Assembly: GCA_903936775.1 (NCBI GenBank)
Contig: CAIZWU010000261.1
Location: 1 to 52,390, forward strand
DNA from: an uncultured bacterium
Lineage (GTDB): Bacteria; Verrucomicrobiota; Verrucomicrobiia; Verrucomicrobiales; V1-33
DNA: 52,390 nucleotides
Direction of reading: 5' to 3'
The notes beneath the pieces are model-generated. The model searched no databases, had not been told where the DNA came from, and worked only from the letters and a program-made list of their open reading frames with translations. This document shows, in pieces, positions 1 through 9,873 of the stretch (position 1 is the stretch's first letter; each line of letters opens with the position of its first letter). The position numbers and the translations under genes were made by a program.

Positions 1-2
1 AA

Positions 3-890
3 TGGACCAGGATACTGGGAGGATTTCCGCAAACCAAGGTCGCTTTGGCACCGGATTCCGGGGTCCGGGAGGAACTGGCTTCCTTCACCCGGCAGCGGGT
101 CACTTATCAAATCGAGGAAGGCGTCCGCACCGATGCCATGCTGCTGATTCCGAAGGGGGCGGCGGGGGCGCGGCCAGGGATAGTGCTGTTTCATCCTAAC
201 TATGATGGCCATTACGCGCGGGTGGCGGGGATGGAGTCAGGGGCGGAGCCCGAACGCCAGCAGGCGGTGCAACTGGTGGAACACGGCTACGTCGTATTGT
301 GTCCGCGGTGTTTCCTGTGGGACGAATTTCCGGGCGAAACGCCGGCTAAAACCGGGACGGCGCTTTATCTGGCCAATGTGAACCGCATGCAGGAGCGGCA
401 TCCGGGTTGGACCGGCCTGACCCGGATGACTTGGGATGGCATCCGGGCGATTGATTTTATTCAGACCCTGCCGGCGGTGGATCCTCAGTGCATTGGGATT
501 TTCGGTCACTCCCTGGGTGCCAAGGAAGTGCTCTACGTCGCGGCGTTCGATGAGCGTGTGAAATGCATCGTATCGAGTGAAGGCGGCATCGGCCTGAGCT
601 TCAGCAATTGGGAGGACGGATGGTATCTTGGCCCGCAAATCACAGCGGCGGGATTCGGGCGGGAACACCATGAATTGCTCGCACTGATCGCTCCGCGTCC
701 TTTTTTGCTGCCCGCCGGTGAATCCGCCGATGGTGACCGGAGCTGGCCATACCTCGAGGCCGCGCTGCCGGCCTATCGCTGGTCCGGGAAACCGACCTAT
801 CTGGCATGGTTCAATCATGGTGCCGGCCATCGTTATCCTCCAGAAGCGCCACGGGTTGCGGAAGCGTTTCTCGACCGGGCCCTCAAGTGA
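3..890 (+). CDS. Alpha/beta hydrolase (dienelactone hydrolase/acetyl-xylan-esterase-like), 5' end outside window
   Basis: The reading frame is open to the left edge, and the residues before the first possible start (TTG at 45) read like the usual run-up to this family, so the gene most likely begins outside the window. The nucleophile elbow GHSLG is present (Ser at codon 154-158 counted from 45). A later Asp in ESADGDRSW and a His in HGAGHRYP complete a plausible Ser-Asp-His triad. A lid-like segment with several Trp residues precedes the last third. The family contains secreted or cytosolic carboxylesterases and sugar-ester deacetylases; the substrate is not determined here. It lies about 96 bases before a PSD1/DUF1501 pair on the same strand and may be co-transcribed with it. 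The fold is fairly certain; the esterase role is inferred. Confidence 0.8.
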   Translation, partial: WTRILGGFPQTKVALAPDSGVREELASFTRQRVTYQIEEGVRTDAMLLIPKGAAGARPGIVLFHPNYDGHYARVAGMESGAEPERQQAVQLVEHGYVVLCPRCFLWDEFPGETPAKTGTALYLANVNRMQERHPGWTGLTRMTWDGIRAIDFIQTLPAVDPQCIGIFGHSLGAKEVLYVAAFDERVKCIVSSEGGIGLSFSNWEDGWYLGPQITAAGFGREHHELLALIAPRPFLLPAGESADGDRSWPYLEAALPAYRWSGKPTYLAWFNHGAGHRYPPEAPRVAEAFLDRALK

Positions 891-986
891 GGTCACCGGT
901 CCGTGCCAAATGGGATGGGGTGAGTGATGGCAGGCGTGGGTTGCGGAGATAGCCCGGTGGCTTGGCTGCGTATTGCTTTGATCACC

Positions 987-3815
987 ATGCCGAACCCTTT
1001 CCGTCTGACCCGTCTGCTGCCCGCCAGCGTCAGCCTGCGCTCCGCACTGGGCTTGATGTTGGGAGTGGCAAGCGCGTATGGGGCGGAAATAGCCCCGCCG
1101 GCGCTGCGGGCGGTCGATTTTGATCAGGAGATCAGGCCGCTGCTGGAGAATCATTGCACGGATTGCCACGACGGGGAGAAGCAGAAAGGCCAACTCCGGC
1201 TGGATGGGGTGGCGGGGATTCTGAAAGGAGGCGATTCCGGGGAGCCTTTGTTGATCCGGGGAAAGAGTCTGGAGAGTAACATTATCCGGCATGTCACTTC
1301 GAAAAATCCCAAGGAAGTGATGCCCCCGAAAGGCGACCCGCTGACCCTGGAGGAAATTGGATTGTTGCGGGCGTGGATTGATGCCGGGGCGAAGATGCCG
1401 GGCGAGGCGGAGGCGGCGCAATCCCTGAAATTGAAGACAGATCACTGGTCGTTCCAGCCGTTGAAACGGCCGGCGGTGCCGCAGGGCGGTGACGGTTTTG
1501 TGAGGAACGCGGTGGACGGATTTGTCCTCGCAAAGTTGAAGGAAAAAAACCTCGAACCTTCTCCATCGGCAGACCGGTCCACCCTGATCCGGCGGTTGTA
1601 TCTGGTGATGCATGGGATGCCGCCCGCGCCGCAGGAAGTGGAGGCGTTTGTGCAGGATGCCCGGCCGGATGCCTACCCCCGTGTGGTGGATGCCGTGCTG
1701 GCCAGCCCGCGTTATGGGGAGCGCTGGGCACGGCATTGGATGGATGTGGTGCGCTACGCGGATACCAATGGCTTTGAAACCAACCGGGAACGCAAGACCG
1801 CTTATCCTTACCGGGATTGGCTCATCGCGTCGCTCAATGCGGACAAACCCTACGATCAATTCCTCCGGGAACAGCTCGCGGGGGATCAGTTGGGGGCCGA
1901 TGCGGCCACCGGATTTCTGGTCGCGGGGGCTTATGACCTGGTGCGGTCGCCGGACGTCAACCTTTCCCTGATGCAGCGTCAGGACGAATTGGCGGACATG
2001 GTGAATACCACCGGCACGGCCTTCATGGGGCTGACCATGGGGTGCGCCCGCTGCCATAATCACAAATTCGATCCCATCCTGCAAAAAGACTATTATGCGA
2101 TGCAGGCGGTCTTTGAGGGAGTAAATTATGGGGAACGTCCCCTGCGTGAAAATGCGGACCCGGCGGCAGCACAGGAACTGGGGTCGTGGCAGACAAAGCA
2201 GGCGGCGTTGCAGGCGACTCTGGAAGGCTTCCGCCAAAAGGCGGCGGGGATGGCGGAGGCAGGGAAATGGCGTCCGCCGGTGAATGCCCAGAAGAACGAG
2301 GAAATCCTGATGCCGGTGGATGCCGTGGCGGTGCGGTTCACCATTCACGCCACATCGGGTGGTGAGCCCTGCCTGGATGAGCTGGAAATCCATGACGCGT
2401 CGGAAAAAAATGTGGCTCCCGGCGGCAAGCCCACCGCCTCCGGCACGCTTCCCGGCTACGACATTCACCGGCTGGAACACCTCAACGATGGGAAAACCGG
2501 GAACGATCACAGTTGGATTTCCAACACTCCCGGGCAGGGCTGGGTGCAGATCGATTTTCCCGCACCCATGCGGCTTTCCCGCATCATCTGGAGCCGGGAC
2601 CGGGAGGGGAAACTGAAGGACCGCTTGCCCGTCGATTACGTTATAGAGGCGGCCGCGGAGCCCGGGAAATGGATGCGGGTGGCGGGATCCGATGACCGTC
2701 TGCCTTTCGACGGCGGGGAAGCCGGGAATGCCTTCCTGACGCAATTGCCGGCCGTGGAGGCGGGCTTGGCCAGGCAAGTCCAGGCGGATCTTGCGGCCAC
2801 CACGACCAGGATTTCCCAGCTTAAGGAAGCGTCCAAAGCCTGGGTGGGCACCTTCGGCCAACCGGGCCGCACCTCCCGGCTTTACCGTGGGGAGGTGACC
2901 CAGCCACGGGAAGTGGTGGCGCCGGATGTCCTCACCGTCATGGGCACCCTCGGGATGTCCCCTGACGAACCCGAATCGCAGCGCCGCCTCAAATTTGCCC
3001 ACTGGATCACCAGTCCGCAGCATCCCCTGACCGCCCGGGTCATGGTGAACCGTCTGTGGCACTATATTTTCGGTCAGGGCATTGTCAGCACGCCGGGCGA
3101 TTTCGGAAAGAACGGCAGCCCCCCCAGCCACCCTGAACTCCTCGATTGGCTGGCGGACGAATTGGTCACCAGCGGGTGGTCCCTGAAGGCGGTGCAGCGG
3201 CAGATTTTGCTTTCCGCCGCTTTCCAGCAAAGTGCCGCTCCCCGTGCCGGGGCTCTCACTGCCGATGCCGGAGCCCAGTTCCTCTGGCGGTTCCCGCCGC
3301 GCCGGATGGAGGCGGAGGCCATCCGCGATGCCATGCTCACGGTATCCGGTTCGCTGGATCTGAAGATGGGAGGTCCCGGGTTTTACCTCATGGATGTGGT
3401 GGAGGAGAATGTGATGCACTATTTTGCCAAGGAAAAGTTCACGCCGGCGGAATTCCGGCGCATGGTCTATCAATTCCGCATCCGCCAGACCACCGACAGC
3501 GTGTTCAGTTCTCTCGACTGTCCCGATGGGGGGCAGGTGATGCCGAAACGCAGCCGCTCCAACACGCCGCTGCAGGCCTTGAATCTGTTCAACAGCACCT
3601 TCGTCGTGCAGCAGGCGGACTTGTTCGCAGAGCGGCTGCGCCAGGAGGCCGGGGAGGAGCCGGAAGCGCAATCCGATCGGGCCTTCAAACTCTGCTACAG
3701 CCGCTTGCCGGATGCCTGGGAACGGCAGCAGTCTGCGGCCTTCATCCGGAGTGAAGGGCTGACCTCCTTCTGCCGGGCACTCTATAACTCGAGTGAATTC
3801 CTCTTTGTCTTCTGA
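987..3815 (+). CDS. PSD1-type protein: planctomycete cytochrome c, DUF1549 and DUF1553 domains
   Basis: Predicted secreted protein of about 942 residues. I chose ATG 987 because it directly starts a good signal peptide (positive N-terminus, Leu/Ala-rich core, AYGAE cleavage region); an upstream GTG at 924 would add 21 residues in front of it. Domain order: PSCyt1 heme-c motif CTDCH at residues 57-61, DUF1549 with a second CARCH motif at 353-357, an F5/8C-like (discoidin) insert around residues 440-555, then DUF1553 with the typical [12 protein letters not shown] signature near residue 690. Function is unproven; the family is abundant in Planctomycetes and Verrucomicrobia and almost always paired with a DUF1501 gene, as here (4 bases to the next ATG). 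A periplasmic redox role in carbohydrate breakdown is the usual inference. Paralogue of the gene at 31398-33818. Confidence 0.93.
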   Translation: MPNPFRLTRLLPASVSLRSALGLMLGVASAYGAEIAPPALRAVDFDQEIRPLLENHCTDCHDGEKQKGQLRLDGVAGILKGGDSGEPLLIRGKSLESNIIRHVTSKNPKEVMPPKGDPLTLEEIGLLRAWIDAGAKMPGEAEAAQSLKLKTDHWSFQPLKRPAVPQGGDGFVRNAVDGFVLAKLKEKNLEPSPSADRSTLIRRLYLVMHGMPPAPQEVEAFVQDARPDAYPRVVDAVLASPRYGERWARHWMDVVRYADTNGFETNRERKTAYPYRDWLIASLNADKPYDQFLREQLAGDQLGADAATGFLVAGAYDLVRSPDVNLSLMQRQDELADMVNTTGTAFMGLTMGCARCHNHKFDPILQKDYYAMQAVFEGVNYGERPLRENADPAAAQELGSWQTKQAALQATLEGFRQKAAGMAEAGKWRPPVNAQKNEEILMPVDAVAVRFTIHATSGGEPCLDELEIHDASEKNVAPGGKPTASGTLPGYDIHRLEHLNDGKTGNDHSWISNTPGQGWVQIDFPAPMRLSRIIWSRDREGKLKDRLPVDYVIEAAAEPGKWMRVAGSDDRLPFDGGEAGNAFLTQLPAVEAGLARQVQADLAATTTRISQLKEASKAWVGTFGQPGRTSRLYRGEVTQPREVVAPDVLTVMGTLGMSPDEPESQRRLKFAHWITSPQHPLTARVMVNRLWHYIFGQGIVSTPGDFGKNGSPPSHPELLDWLADELVTSGWSLKAVQRQILLSAAFQQSAAPRAGALTADAGAQFLWRFPPRRMEAEAIRDAMLTVSGSLDLKMGGPGFYLMDVVEENVMHYFAKEKFTPAEFRRMVYQFRIRQTTDSVFSSLDCPDGGQVMPKRSRSNTPLQALNLFNSTFVVQQADLFAERLRQEAGEEPEAQSDRAFKLCYSRLPDAWERQQSAAFIRSEGLTSFCRALYNSSEFLFVF

Positions 3816-3819
3816 AGCG

Positions 3820-5292
3820 ATGCACCCTTTCCTGAGCCGCCGCCATTTCCTCTCCCAAACCGCCACGGGGCTGGGGGCGATTGCCCTGACGCAATTATTG
3901 GCGAAGGACCGGGCATGGGCCGATGCTGGGAAAACGCCGATCCGGCCGGAACTCAATCCCGCCAATCCCAACGCGGCCCGACCGCCCCACTTCGAGCCGC
4001 GGGCCAAACAGGTGCTGATGATTTTCTGCTCCGGAGCGGTGAGTCAGGTGGACACTTTTGATTTCAAGCCGGAACTGATCAAACACCACGGCAAGCCGAT
4101 GCCCGGCGCGGAGGGACTGATTACGTTCCAGGGAGGGCAGGGTGCCCTGACTAAAAGCCCTTGGGAATTCAAGCCCCGGGGCCAGTCCGGCAAAATGGTG
4201 TCCGACCTCGTGCCGCACCTCGGGGCGCTGGCCGATGAGATGTGCTTCATTCATTCGCTGACGGGCAAAACCAACACTCACGGCCCCGGGGAAAACTTCA
4301 TGGGTACCGGCAATACCCTCGATGCCTTCCCGAGCATCGGGTCCTGGCTGACTTATGCGCTGGGCACGGCGAACGAAACGTTGCCCGCCTACGTCGCCAT
4401 TCCTGATCCGCGTGGAGCGCCGCAATCGGCTGGCAATTTCTGGGGTTCCGGGTATCTGCCAGCGGCGTTTCAGGGGACGGATTTCAATGCTTCCAAACCG
4501 GTGCGGAACCTCGCCCGGCCTGCGGACTTCACTCCTCAAAAGGACCGGGCCACCCGCGAGTTCCTTGCAAAACTGAACCGGCACCATCTGGAACAGTTTC
4601 CCGGTGACTCTGAACTGGCTGCCCGGATTTCCAGCTACGAGCTGGCGGCGCGGATGCAGCTTTCGGTGCCGGAAGTGTCGGATATCGCCAACGAGCCGGC
4701 GCATATTCTTAAATTATACGGGGCGGATGCCGCCGGCAATCCGGTCCAGGATCTCAAGGCCGCCTACGCCCGGAATTGCATCCTGGCCCGCCGCCTGATC
4801 GAAAAAGGGGTGCGTTTTGTGCAGCTTTTCAATGGAGCCTATCAAACGGGCGGCGAAGGCACCAGCAACTGGGACGGCCACAAGGTGCTGAAGGAACAAT
4901 ACGTCAAACACGGAGAAGTGATGGACCAGCCCACCGCGGCACTCCTCACCGATCTCAAGCAGCGTGGTCTGCTGAAGGACACTCTGGTGGTCTGGTGCAC
5001 CGAATTCGGCCGCATGCCCACCTTTCAACAGGGAGCCAGCGGCCGCGACCATAACCCCGCCGGTTTCACCGCCTGGCTGGCCGGCGCGGGGGTGAAAAAG
5101 GGATTCAGCTATGGATCCACCGATGAGTTCGGCTACAAAGCCGTCGAAAACGTGGCCACCGTTTACGATCTTCACGCCACCATCCTCGACCTCCTCGGGC
5201 TGAACCACGAACGCCTGACTTTTTACCACAATGGCTTGGAACGCCGCCTCACCGATGTCCACGGGCAGGTGATGCGCGGGGTGTTGGCGTGA
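3820..5292 (+). CDS. DUF1501 protein, Tat-exported, sulfatase/alkaline-phosphatase-like fold
   Basis: About 490 residues. ATG 3820 follows the PSD1 stop by 4 bases and gives a twin-arginine signal (SRRHFLSQ) with a weakly hydrophobic Ala/Leu segment. The body shows the family hallmarks: [19 protein letters not shown] start, a GPGENFMG stretch, EFGRMP and GRDHNPAGF near the C-terminus, and [15 protein letters not shown]1501 belongs to the alkaline-phosphatase-like clan; EFGRMP and GRDH are probably metal-site residues. Pairing with a PSD1 gene is the standard arrangement, so the two probably work on the same substrate outside the cytoplasm. The biochemical reaction is unknown. Paralogue of the gene at 29903-31360. 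Confidence 0.93.
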   Translation: MHPFLSRRHFLSQTATGLGAIALTQLLAKDRAWADAGKTPIRPELNPANPNAARPPHFEPRAKQVLMIFCSGAVSQVDTFDFKPELIKHHGKPMPGAEGLITFQGGQGALTKSPWEFKPRGQSGKMVSDLVPHLGALADEMCFIHSLTGKTNTHGPGENFMGTGNTLDAFPSIGSWLTYALGTANETLPAYVAIPDPRGAPQSAGNFWGSGYLPAAFQGTDFNASKPVRNLARPADFTPQKDRATREFLAKLNRHHLEQFPGDSELAARISSYELAARMQLSVPEVSDIANEPAHILKLYGADAAGNPVQDLKAAYARNCILARRLIEKGVRFVQLFNGAYQTGGEGTSNWDGHKVLKEQYVKHGEVMDQPTAALLTDLKQRGLLKDTLVVWCTEFGRMPTFQQGASGRDHNPAGFTAWLAGAGVKKGFSYGSTDEFGYKAVENVATVYDLHATILDLLGLNHERLTFYHNGLERRLTDVHGQVMRGVLA

Positions 5293-5486
5293 AAGGCGGC
5301 GCGGGATCAGATTTTGGGACTGGCTCCTGGCCTGGGAGTCCGGTTGGGCCGGAACCCCGCTATTCCGCTCAACGCCATTCCGGGCAGCAGGAGCGTGGCC
5401 CCGCCATCAGGGATCCGTTCCGCCTTGAAGGCCACACTGCTATTCACTGGCATCCCACAGGATAGTTATAAACCTAAACGGGAAAA

Positions 5487-5683
5487 TGACGGGCCACAGC
5501 CGGAGCGCAGCGGAGACAGCCGAAGGCAAATAACACCGATGATACTAATGATCACGGATTTACAGAAAATAGGGACCTCACCTGCAAGATGAATCGGGAG
5601 TTCTTCATAAATCCGTGAATATCAGTCCGATCCGTGCCATTTGCCTTCGGCTGTCTCCGCTGCGCTCCGGCTGTGGGCCGTCA
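5487..5683. repeat. Long inverted repeat (45-nt arms, one mismatch) in a 500-bp gene-free gap
   Basis: Left arm 5487-5531 and right arm 5639-5683 are reverse complements with a single mismatch (near 5492/5678). Inside them the complementarity continues imperfectly, for example AAATCCGTG at the right side against CACGGATTT at the left, so the whole unit could fold into one long cruciform or hairpin of about 197 bases. The rest of 5293-5794 shows no convincing gene. It lies between the convergent DUF1501 and cyclase genes and may act as a two-way transcription stop, or be a MITE/REP-like element. Confidence 0.85.
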
Positions 5684-5794
5684 GCGTCCTTTGTAGGATT
5701 ACAGATGCAACGGATCCACGACCGTTCATGAATCATCGGCGCTACGGTTCTTTCCCTGTCCGCCCCATCCGCATTGCCGCCTCATTCCGGCCCT

Positions 5795-7978
5795 TTATTT
5801 AGTTTTCATGGTGTAGACTCCATCCCAGTTTTCGGGGGGATGATCCATTAATTCGCTGGATCGTTTGACGAAGACTTGGGTCAATACATCATCGAGGCCG
5901 TCCGCCGCCGCTTGCAGAAATCGCTGCTTTGCCTCCGCAAACTCCCCTTGGCGGTAACAGCGCATGCCCTCCTCAAAGGGTTCCAGTCCCGGCGGTGCGG
6001 ATAATTGTTGTGGGCCCAGGACCGTGAAAACTTCGACGGGCTGGCGTTTGCCTTTCACGCGGACCAGATCCGCCGTGCGGCAGATGAAGCGCGGGGCGAT
6101 GCGCTGCTGCACGGTATCGCTGATCAGCAGGTCGAGGCCATATTCCTTGGTGGCTCCCTCCAGTCGTGACCCCAGATTTACACAGTCGCCGATCGCGGTC
6201 AATTCGGCGCGCTCGTGCGAGCCGATTTCGCCCACCACAGCCTCTCCCTGGTGGATGCCGATTCCGATGCTCAGTTCGGTCATATTCTTCCCGCGCCAAC
6301 CCTTGTTCAGGATCGCAAGCTCCGTGCGCATCGCCAGAGCCGCATCCACCGACCGGCAGGCATCATCGGCCAGTTCAGCCTCTTTGGGGTTATCGCGGAA
6401 CCGGCCCCAAACCGCCATCATGGCGTCTCCGATGAACTTGTCGACGGCCCCTTGCCGCTGGAAGACTACGGACACCATACGCTCAAAGTATTCATTCAAC
6501 TGGGTGACCATTTCCTGGGCCGTCAGTTGCTCGCTCATGCTGGTATAACCCCGGATATCGGAAAAGAGCACCACAATGCAGCGGGCCGCCCCCTGGCGGA
6601 TCGAGTAATAGGTCTCCGGATGCTGCACGATTTGTTCCGCCACATCGGGAGAGTGAAAACGCATCACGGAGCGCTTCAGCGCGAGTTTTTCCCGCCGCTC
6701 AAGCAGGAAATCGTAGGTAAAGCCGCAGATACTGATCAGACCGAAGGCCAGCAAGGGTGTGCTGGTGTTGACGACGAGGGACGCGTGATTGAAGAGCAGC
6801 ATCTGGCCAAGCAGCCCAAGGCCGAGGCTGCCGAAGAGGATGGTGGTGGAAAGCACCGGACGCCGGGAACGTGAAATCAGCACCCAGGCGAGGATCGAAG
6901 CGGCCCCGATCAGGGCCAGCGAGGACCACGCCGGCAGGCCCCGCAGCAGCTGGCCGGCCTTCGCTGCGGCGTAGGCATGGGCGTGAATCTGCACGCCCGC
7001 GATCTTACCCACGGGGGTGGGGTGATAGTCCTGCTGCTGGCGCGCCACATGACCGAGGAAAATGGTTTTTCCGGCAAAACGCTTCCCTAGCTCATAATTA
7101 TTCTCCCAGAGCAGTGGCACGAATATTTCGTGCAGGGAGACCGGTTGGTAATTTGCGGAGTCGCCAAAGCGCAGGTAATGGAACCGGGTATCGCTGGGAA
7201 AGCGGTCGCCAAGATTTTGCGACCGCAGGGTGGCGGCGGCGATGGAGTGGACGGTCCGTTCAGGGAGGCGGTGCTCCTGCGAGCGCTCGAAGCAGGTCTC
7301 GCGGATCACGCCGTCCGTATCCGGCCAATACGACACAAATCCGATCCGCTCATCCACCGGCCACCGGTGCTTGATGAGTCCGTTGAACGGAAACTGGATA
7401 CTTTCGCTTTGGCCATGCTGGACCTCCTGCGACACCACGTCAGCGGCCAGAATGACGTGCTTACGGTATTTTTCCAGGACCTGGTGCAGCAGCACGTCCC
7501 CCTCCGGATGGGGGCCGGAAGGGGCGGGAAACATTAAATCGATCACCACTGTCTGCGCCCCTGCCTCCATCAGTTGCTCAATCATATGGGCATAGACTTC
7601 CCGTGACCAAGGGTAGACCTCATTCATCAACTGGAGCGGACGGGAGGCTTCAATATCCTCGGGGAACGCGGAAGAATCTTCGAGGGAAAGGCTGGCTTCA
7701 TCGATTCCCAGTACGACGACCTCCGGGTCTGCCGGAGTCTTGGCGCCGAATGTATGAATAAAGTCATAGAGTTTCCATTCGAGGAGCTGGAAGGGCTGGG
7801 CCATGGTGATCGCAATCGCCCGATGCAGCGGAAGCGGCGACTGGTCTCCGGCAGGGGGACGCGTCCAGCCATCCAAGTGTCTTGCCACCATCATGAGCCC
7901 TCCGATCACGAGCGCGATCACTGCCAGCCCCGCCGTCCGTTTCTGGGTGGTTGTCCTTCTCGGGGCGTGGGCGCTCAT
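5795..7978 (-). CDS. CHASE2-domain class III adenylate cyclase, membrane-bound
   Basis: 727 residues. A transmembrane helix near residues 16-33 is followed by an extracytoplasmic CHASE2 sensor (about 55-345, with the typical VVLGIDEASL start and a late AGVQIHAHAYAA motif). Two or three more helices (about 350-430) lead to a cytoplasmic class III cyclase domain (about 455-650). Catalytic features: metal-binding Asp474 in FSDIRGYT and Asp518 in DKFIGDAMM, adenine-selecting Lys514, and the TAIGDCVNLGSRLE segment carrying the second base-contact Asp and the transition-state Asn/Arg. All key residues look intact, so it should make cAMP in response to an external signal. It is divergent from the barrel/FecR/glutaminase genes, and the glutaminase carries a cNMP-binding domain. 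The ligand of CHASE2 is unknown. Confidence 0.93.
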   Translation of the reverse strand: MSAHAPRRTTTQKRTAGLAVIALVIGGLMMVARHLDGWTRPPAGDQSPLPLHRAIAITMAQPFQLLEWKLYDFIHTFGAKTPADPEVVVLGIDEASLSLEDSSAFPEDIEASRPLQLMNEVYPWSREVYAHMIEQLMEAGAQTVVIDLMFPAPSGPHPEGDVLLHQVLEKYRKHVILAADVVSQEVQHGQSESIQFPFNGLIKHRWPVDERIGFVSYWPDTDGVIRETCFERSQEHRLPERTVHSIAAATLRSQNLGDRFPSDTRFHYLRFGDSANYQPVSLHEIFVPLLWENNYELGKRFAGKTIFLGHVARQQQDYHPTPVGKIAGVQIHAHAYAAAKAGQLLRGLPAWSSLALIGAASILAWVLISRSRRPVLSTTILFGSLGLGLLGQMLLFNHASLVVNTSTPLLAFGLISICGFTYDFLLERREKLALKRSVMRFHSPDVAEQIVQHPETYYSIRQGAARCIVVLFSDIRGYTSMSEQLTAQEMVTQLNEYFERMVSVVFQRQGAVDKFIGDAMMAVWGRFRDNPKEAELADDACRSVDAALAMRTELAILNKGWRGKNMTELSIGIGIHQGEAVVGEIGSHERAELTAIGDCVNLGSRLEGATKEYGLDLLISDTVQQRIAPRFICRTADLVRVKGKRQPVEVFTVLGPQQLSAPPGLEPFEEGMRCYRQGEFAEAKQRFLQAAADGLDDVLTQVFVKRSSELMDHPPENWDGVYTMKTK

Positions 7979-8897
7979 GGCGCGTAGTTGCGTCCCGCGT
8001 CCCGGTTCGTCAATAGTTTTGTTGTAGGAAACAGGGAAGTCGCCTAACGTTTCGTAAGGGCAACCCGGGTTTTGAAGTGGACTGCGAAAGCCGGGCTACT
8101 GGCATCAGCTATGATTGGGCTGGCCCTGGGCGCACTAAACGCGAACCCAATACCTCCCCAATGAAAGCTAAAGAAAAGTGACAGCATGCCGGATTTAGAG
8201 CCCGTGTGGCGGTGGAAGCGCGGCCTCCGGAGTGGCTGAGGCCAGGCTGGAGAAGGGGAGAAGGGTCGCCGTTGCGCTCCGCCCTCCGGGCAGCCTGGCG
8301 GCTGGCGGTCTCCCTGCGGCCAGCTCCGAGCAGGGCAGCCAGTTCCCCTCGGAGGAATGGACCGTACGGCCGACGGAAATGGGAATCGCCATCAGCGTGA
8401 AATACAGTGAATTCCACCTGAAGGAGCAAGCTGCCCTGGGTGCGTTGCGGGCAGGCCTGGAGGATTGGTTTCAGCGGTATAACGAATGGTGTCCGCACGC
8501 CGCCCTTGGGAAGCCGGCCCCCGGCGCGTATTAAGACCGGAGGGTGGCGGCAGCGCTGACGGACGCCCGGAGGGTATTGGACGTAGCCTGACAAATCAAA
8601 GGATAACTTAAATTTACCCTCCTGCGGCCACGGTTTTGGGAGGCCTCCGCTGCGGGCTGGGAACGGCCCCGCGCTACGCTCCGGGCCGTGCTGCGCCTTC
8701 CTCGCCAGCTTCCCGAAAACGGCCCACTCCCCGCACCAAACTTGACATCGCGGGCAGGCAGGTTACTAGGGGGCGCACCGGGCAGCATAGCTTATGCTTA
8801 CCCAGTTGTTGGCCGGACTTTGGGGGCCACTTCATCTTGTCTGACGGTGGCCTGACTGTTGTCTCAATATATTGTTTTGCACCCTTCCATCAGATCC
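7979..8897. other. Divergent intergenic region with an IS remnant and no intact gene
   Basis: This 0.9-kb gap separates the cyclase (minus) from the beta-barrel gene (plus). It holds the transposase fragment at 8322-8534 and otherwise shows no credible coding. A small palindrome (AACCCGGGTT, 8062-8071) and a possible -35 box TTGACA at 8742-8747, with only a weak -10 about 16 bases later, were the only other signals seen. Promoters for both flanking genes must lie here or close by. Confidence 0.5.
8322..8534 (+). mobile_element. Degenerate IS3-family transposase C-terminal fragment
   Basis: The translation contains SSEQGSQFPSEEWT, followed after a short gap by an LEDWFQRYNEW segment and PHAALGKPAP, and then a stop. 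These match the end of IS3-type integrase cores (usual form HSDxGSQFTSxxW ... FxxYNxxRPHxALGxxTPxxxY). Two things show it is dead: the expected catalytic Asp in the HSD motif is Glu, and the block that normally carries the catalytic Glu (between the GSQF block and the C-terminal tail) is missing, apparently by an in-frame deletion. No upstream orfA, no first catalytic Asp and no clear terminal inverted repeats were seen. Family assignment is by motif memory only. Confidence 0.7.
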
Positions 8898-9854
8898 ATG
8901 AGACGCTTATCCTTTCTGCTTCCGGCTGCTGGTATCCTTGCCGTCACTTTGGTCACCGGTCTTTCCCAACGGGTCGATCCCACCAGACTGGGGGAAGGGG
9001 TCCGACCCTTGGCGGTGCCCAGTCTGCTGGATCCGCAAAATCCCGGCGCGCTTGGGCTGGAGGACGACAATGCCTTCGCCCCGGCGTCACCGGGTGATGA
9101 TGATATCGGACAACAGTTGATTCTGAAGGATTCGGCGCGCGAACGCTGGCTCAGCGCGCAACTGGACACATTTGCCTACTGGACCGACAATCCGGCCAAT
9201 CTCTCCCAAGGCGGAGAGGACGATGTGTTCTGGGGCACCCAGATCAGCCTGGGGGTCCAGCCCCGCCTGCGGAACCGGCTTTACGCCGACGCCGCCATCA
9301 GCCAGCAGATTTACCGGTATGACGAATTTGATGTCCTCGACTACGAATTTTTCGAGGCCAGTCTCGGTCTGATCTATCTGGAACCCCGGCTGTGGAATGC
9401 GATCCTGTTCGCGCAGGGGCGCTATGGCCACATGACCAATGATGATTTCGGGCAGGACGTGCTGAACAGTTTTTCCCTTCGCGCCGGTATCCAGAAAACA
9501 GTGCTGTTTGACCGCCGCAATAGCCTCCAGCTGAGCCTGATGGGGGATTGGGATCTCGATACTGACGTCGACCAATTGGACCGGTCGGAATATATTGCCG
9601 ACGTCTCCTATCGTTACAAGATCATGCGGGATCTGATTTTTTCCGCGTCCTGCCGTTTCACCTGGTTTGACTACCAGAAAGTGGACCGGTCCGATGCCCT
9701 CAATCTGATGGGAGCAAATCTCACCTGGTCGCCCCGCAAATGGCTGGATGTCTATGTGGCCTGCACTTTCAGCATCAATGAATCGAATGTGAATGTCTTT
9801 GATTACGAAGCCGCCAATGTGGGTGGCGGGGCAGGGGTCCGGATCCGGTTTTAA
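8898..9854 (+). CDS. Predicted outer-membrane beta-barrel protein
   Basis: About 318 residues. ATG 8898 starts a clear signal peptide (MRRLSFLLPAAGILAVTLV); an earlier TTG at 8859 would only add 13 residues. After an acidic linker, the chain from about residue 85 alternates hydrophobic and polar residues with many aromatic girdle positions (for example RLYADAAISQQIYRY, RYGHMTNDDFGQDV, YRYKIMRDLIFSASCRF) and ends in a strand closing with IRF, the usual C-terminal Phe of barrels. No enzyme motif is visible. It is followed after 19 bases by the FecR-domain gene, so the two are probably co-expressed. A pore or surface anchor for the FecR protein is an inference. Confidence 0.75.
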   Translation: MRRLSFLLPAAGILAVTLVTGLSQRVDPTRLGEGVRPLAVPSLLDPQNPGALGLEDDNAFAPASPGDDDIGQQLILKDSARERWLSAQLDTFAYWTDNPANLSQGGEDDVFWGTQISLGVQPRLRNRLYADAAISQQIYRYDEFDVLDYEFFEASLGLIYLEPRLWNAILFAQGRYGHMTNDDFGQDVLNSFSLRAGIQKTVLFDRRNSLQLSLMGDWDLDTDVDQLDRSEYIADVSYRYKIMRDLIFSASCRFTWFDYQKVDRSDALNLMGANLTWSPRKWLDVYVACTFSINESNVNVFDYEAANVGGGAGVRIRF

Positions 9855-9873
9855 AATACGAAATACAACCATC

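Noticed and set aside
237..4007. Very long open frame (1256 codons) on the minus strand
   Set aside because: It is antisense to the hydrolase and PSD1 genes, which have clear family motifs; long antisense frames are expected in GC-rich coding DNA.
5314..5592. 92-codon plus-strand frame
   Set aside because: It runs through the left arm of the inverted repeat, with composition unlike a protein and no start signal.
8109..8594. 161-codon minus-strand frame in the divergent gap
   Set aside because: It is the reverse of the IS3-type fragment and has no features of its own.
8742..8769. TTGACA box before the beta-barrel gene
   Set aside because: The -10 at the right distance matches only three of six positions, so it was not listed as a promoter.
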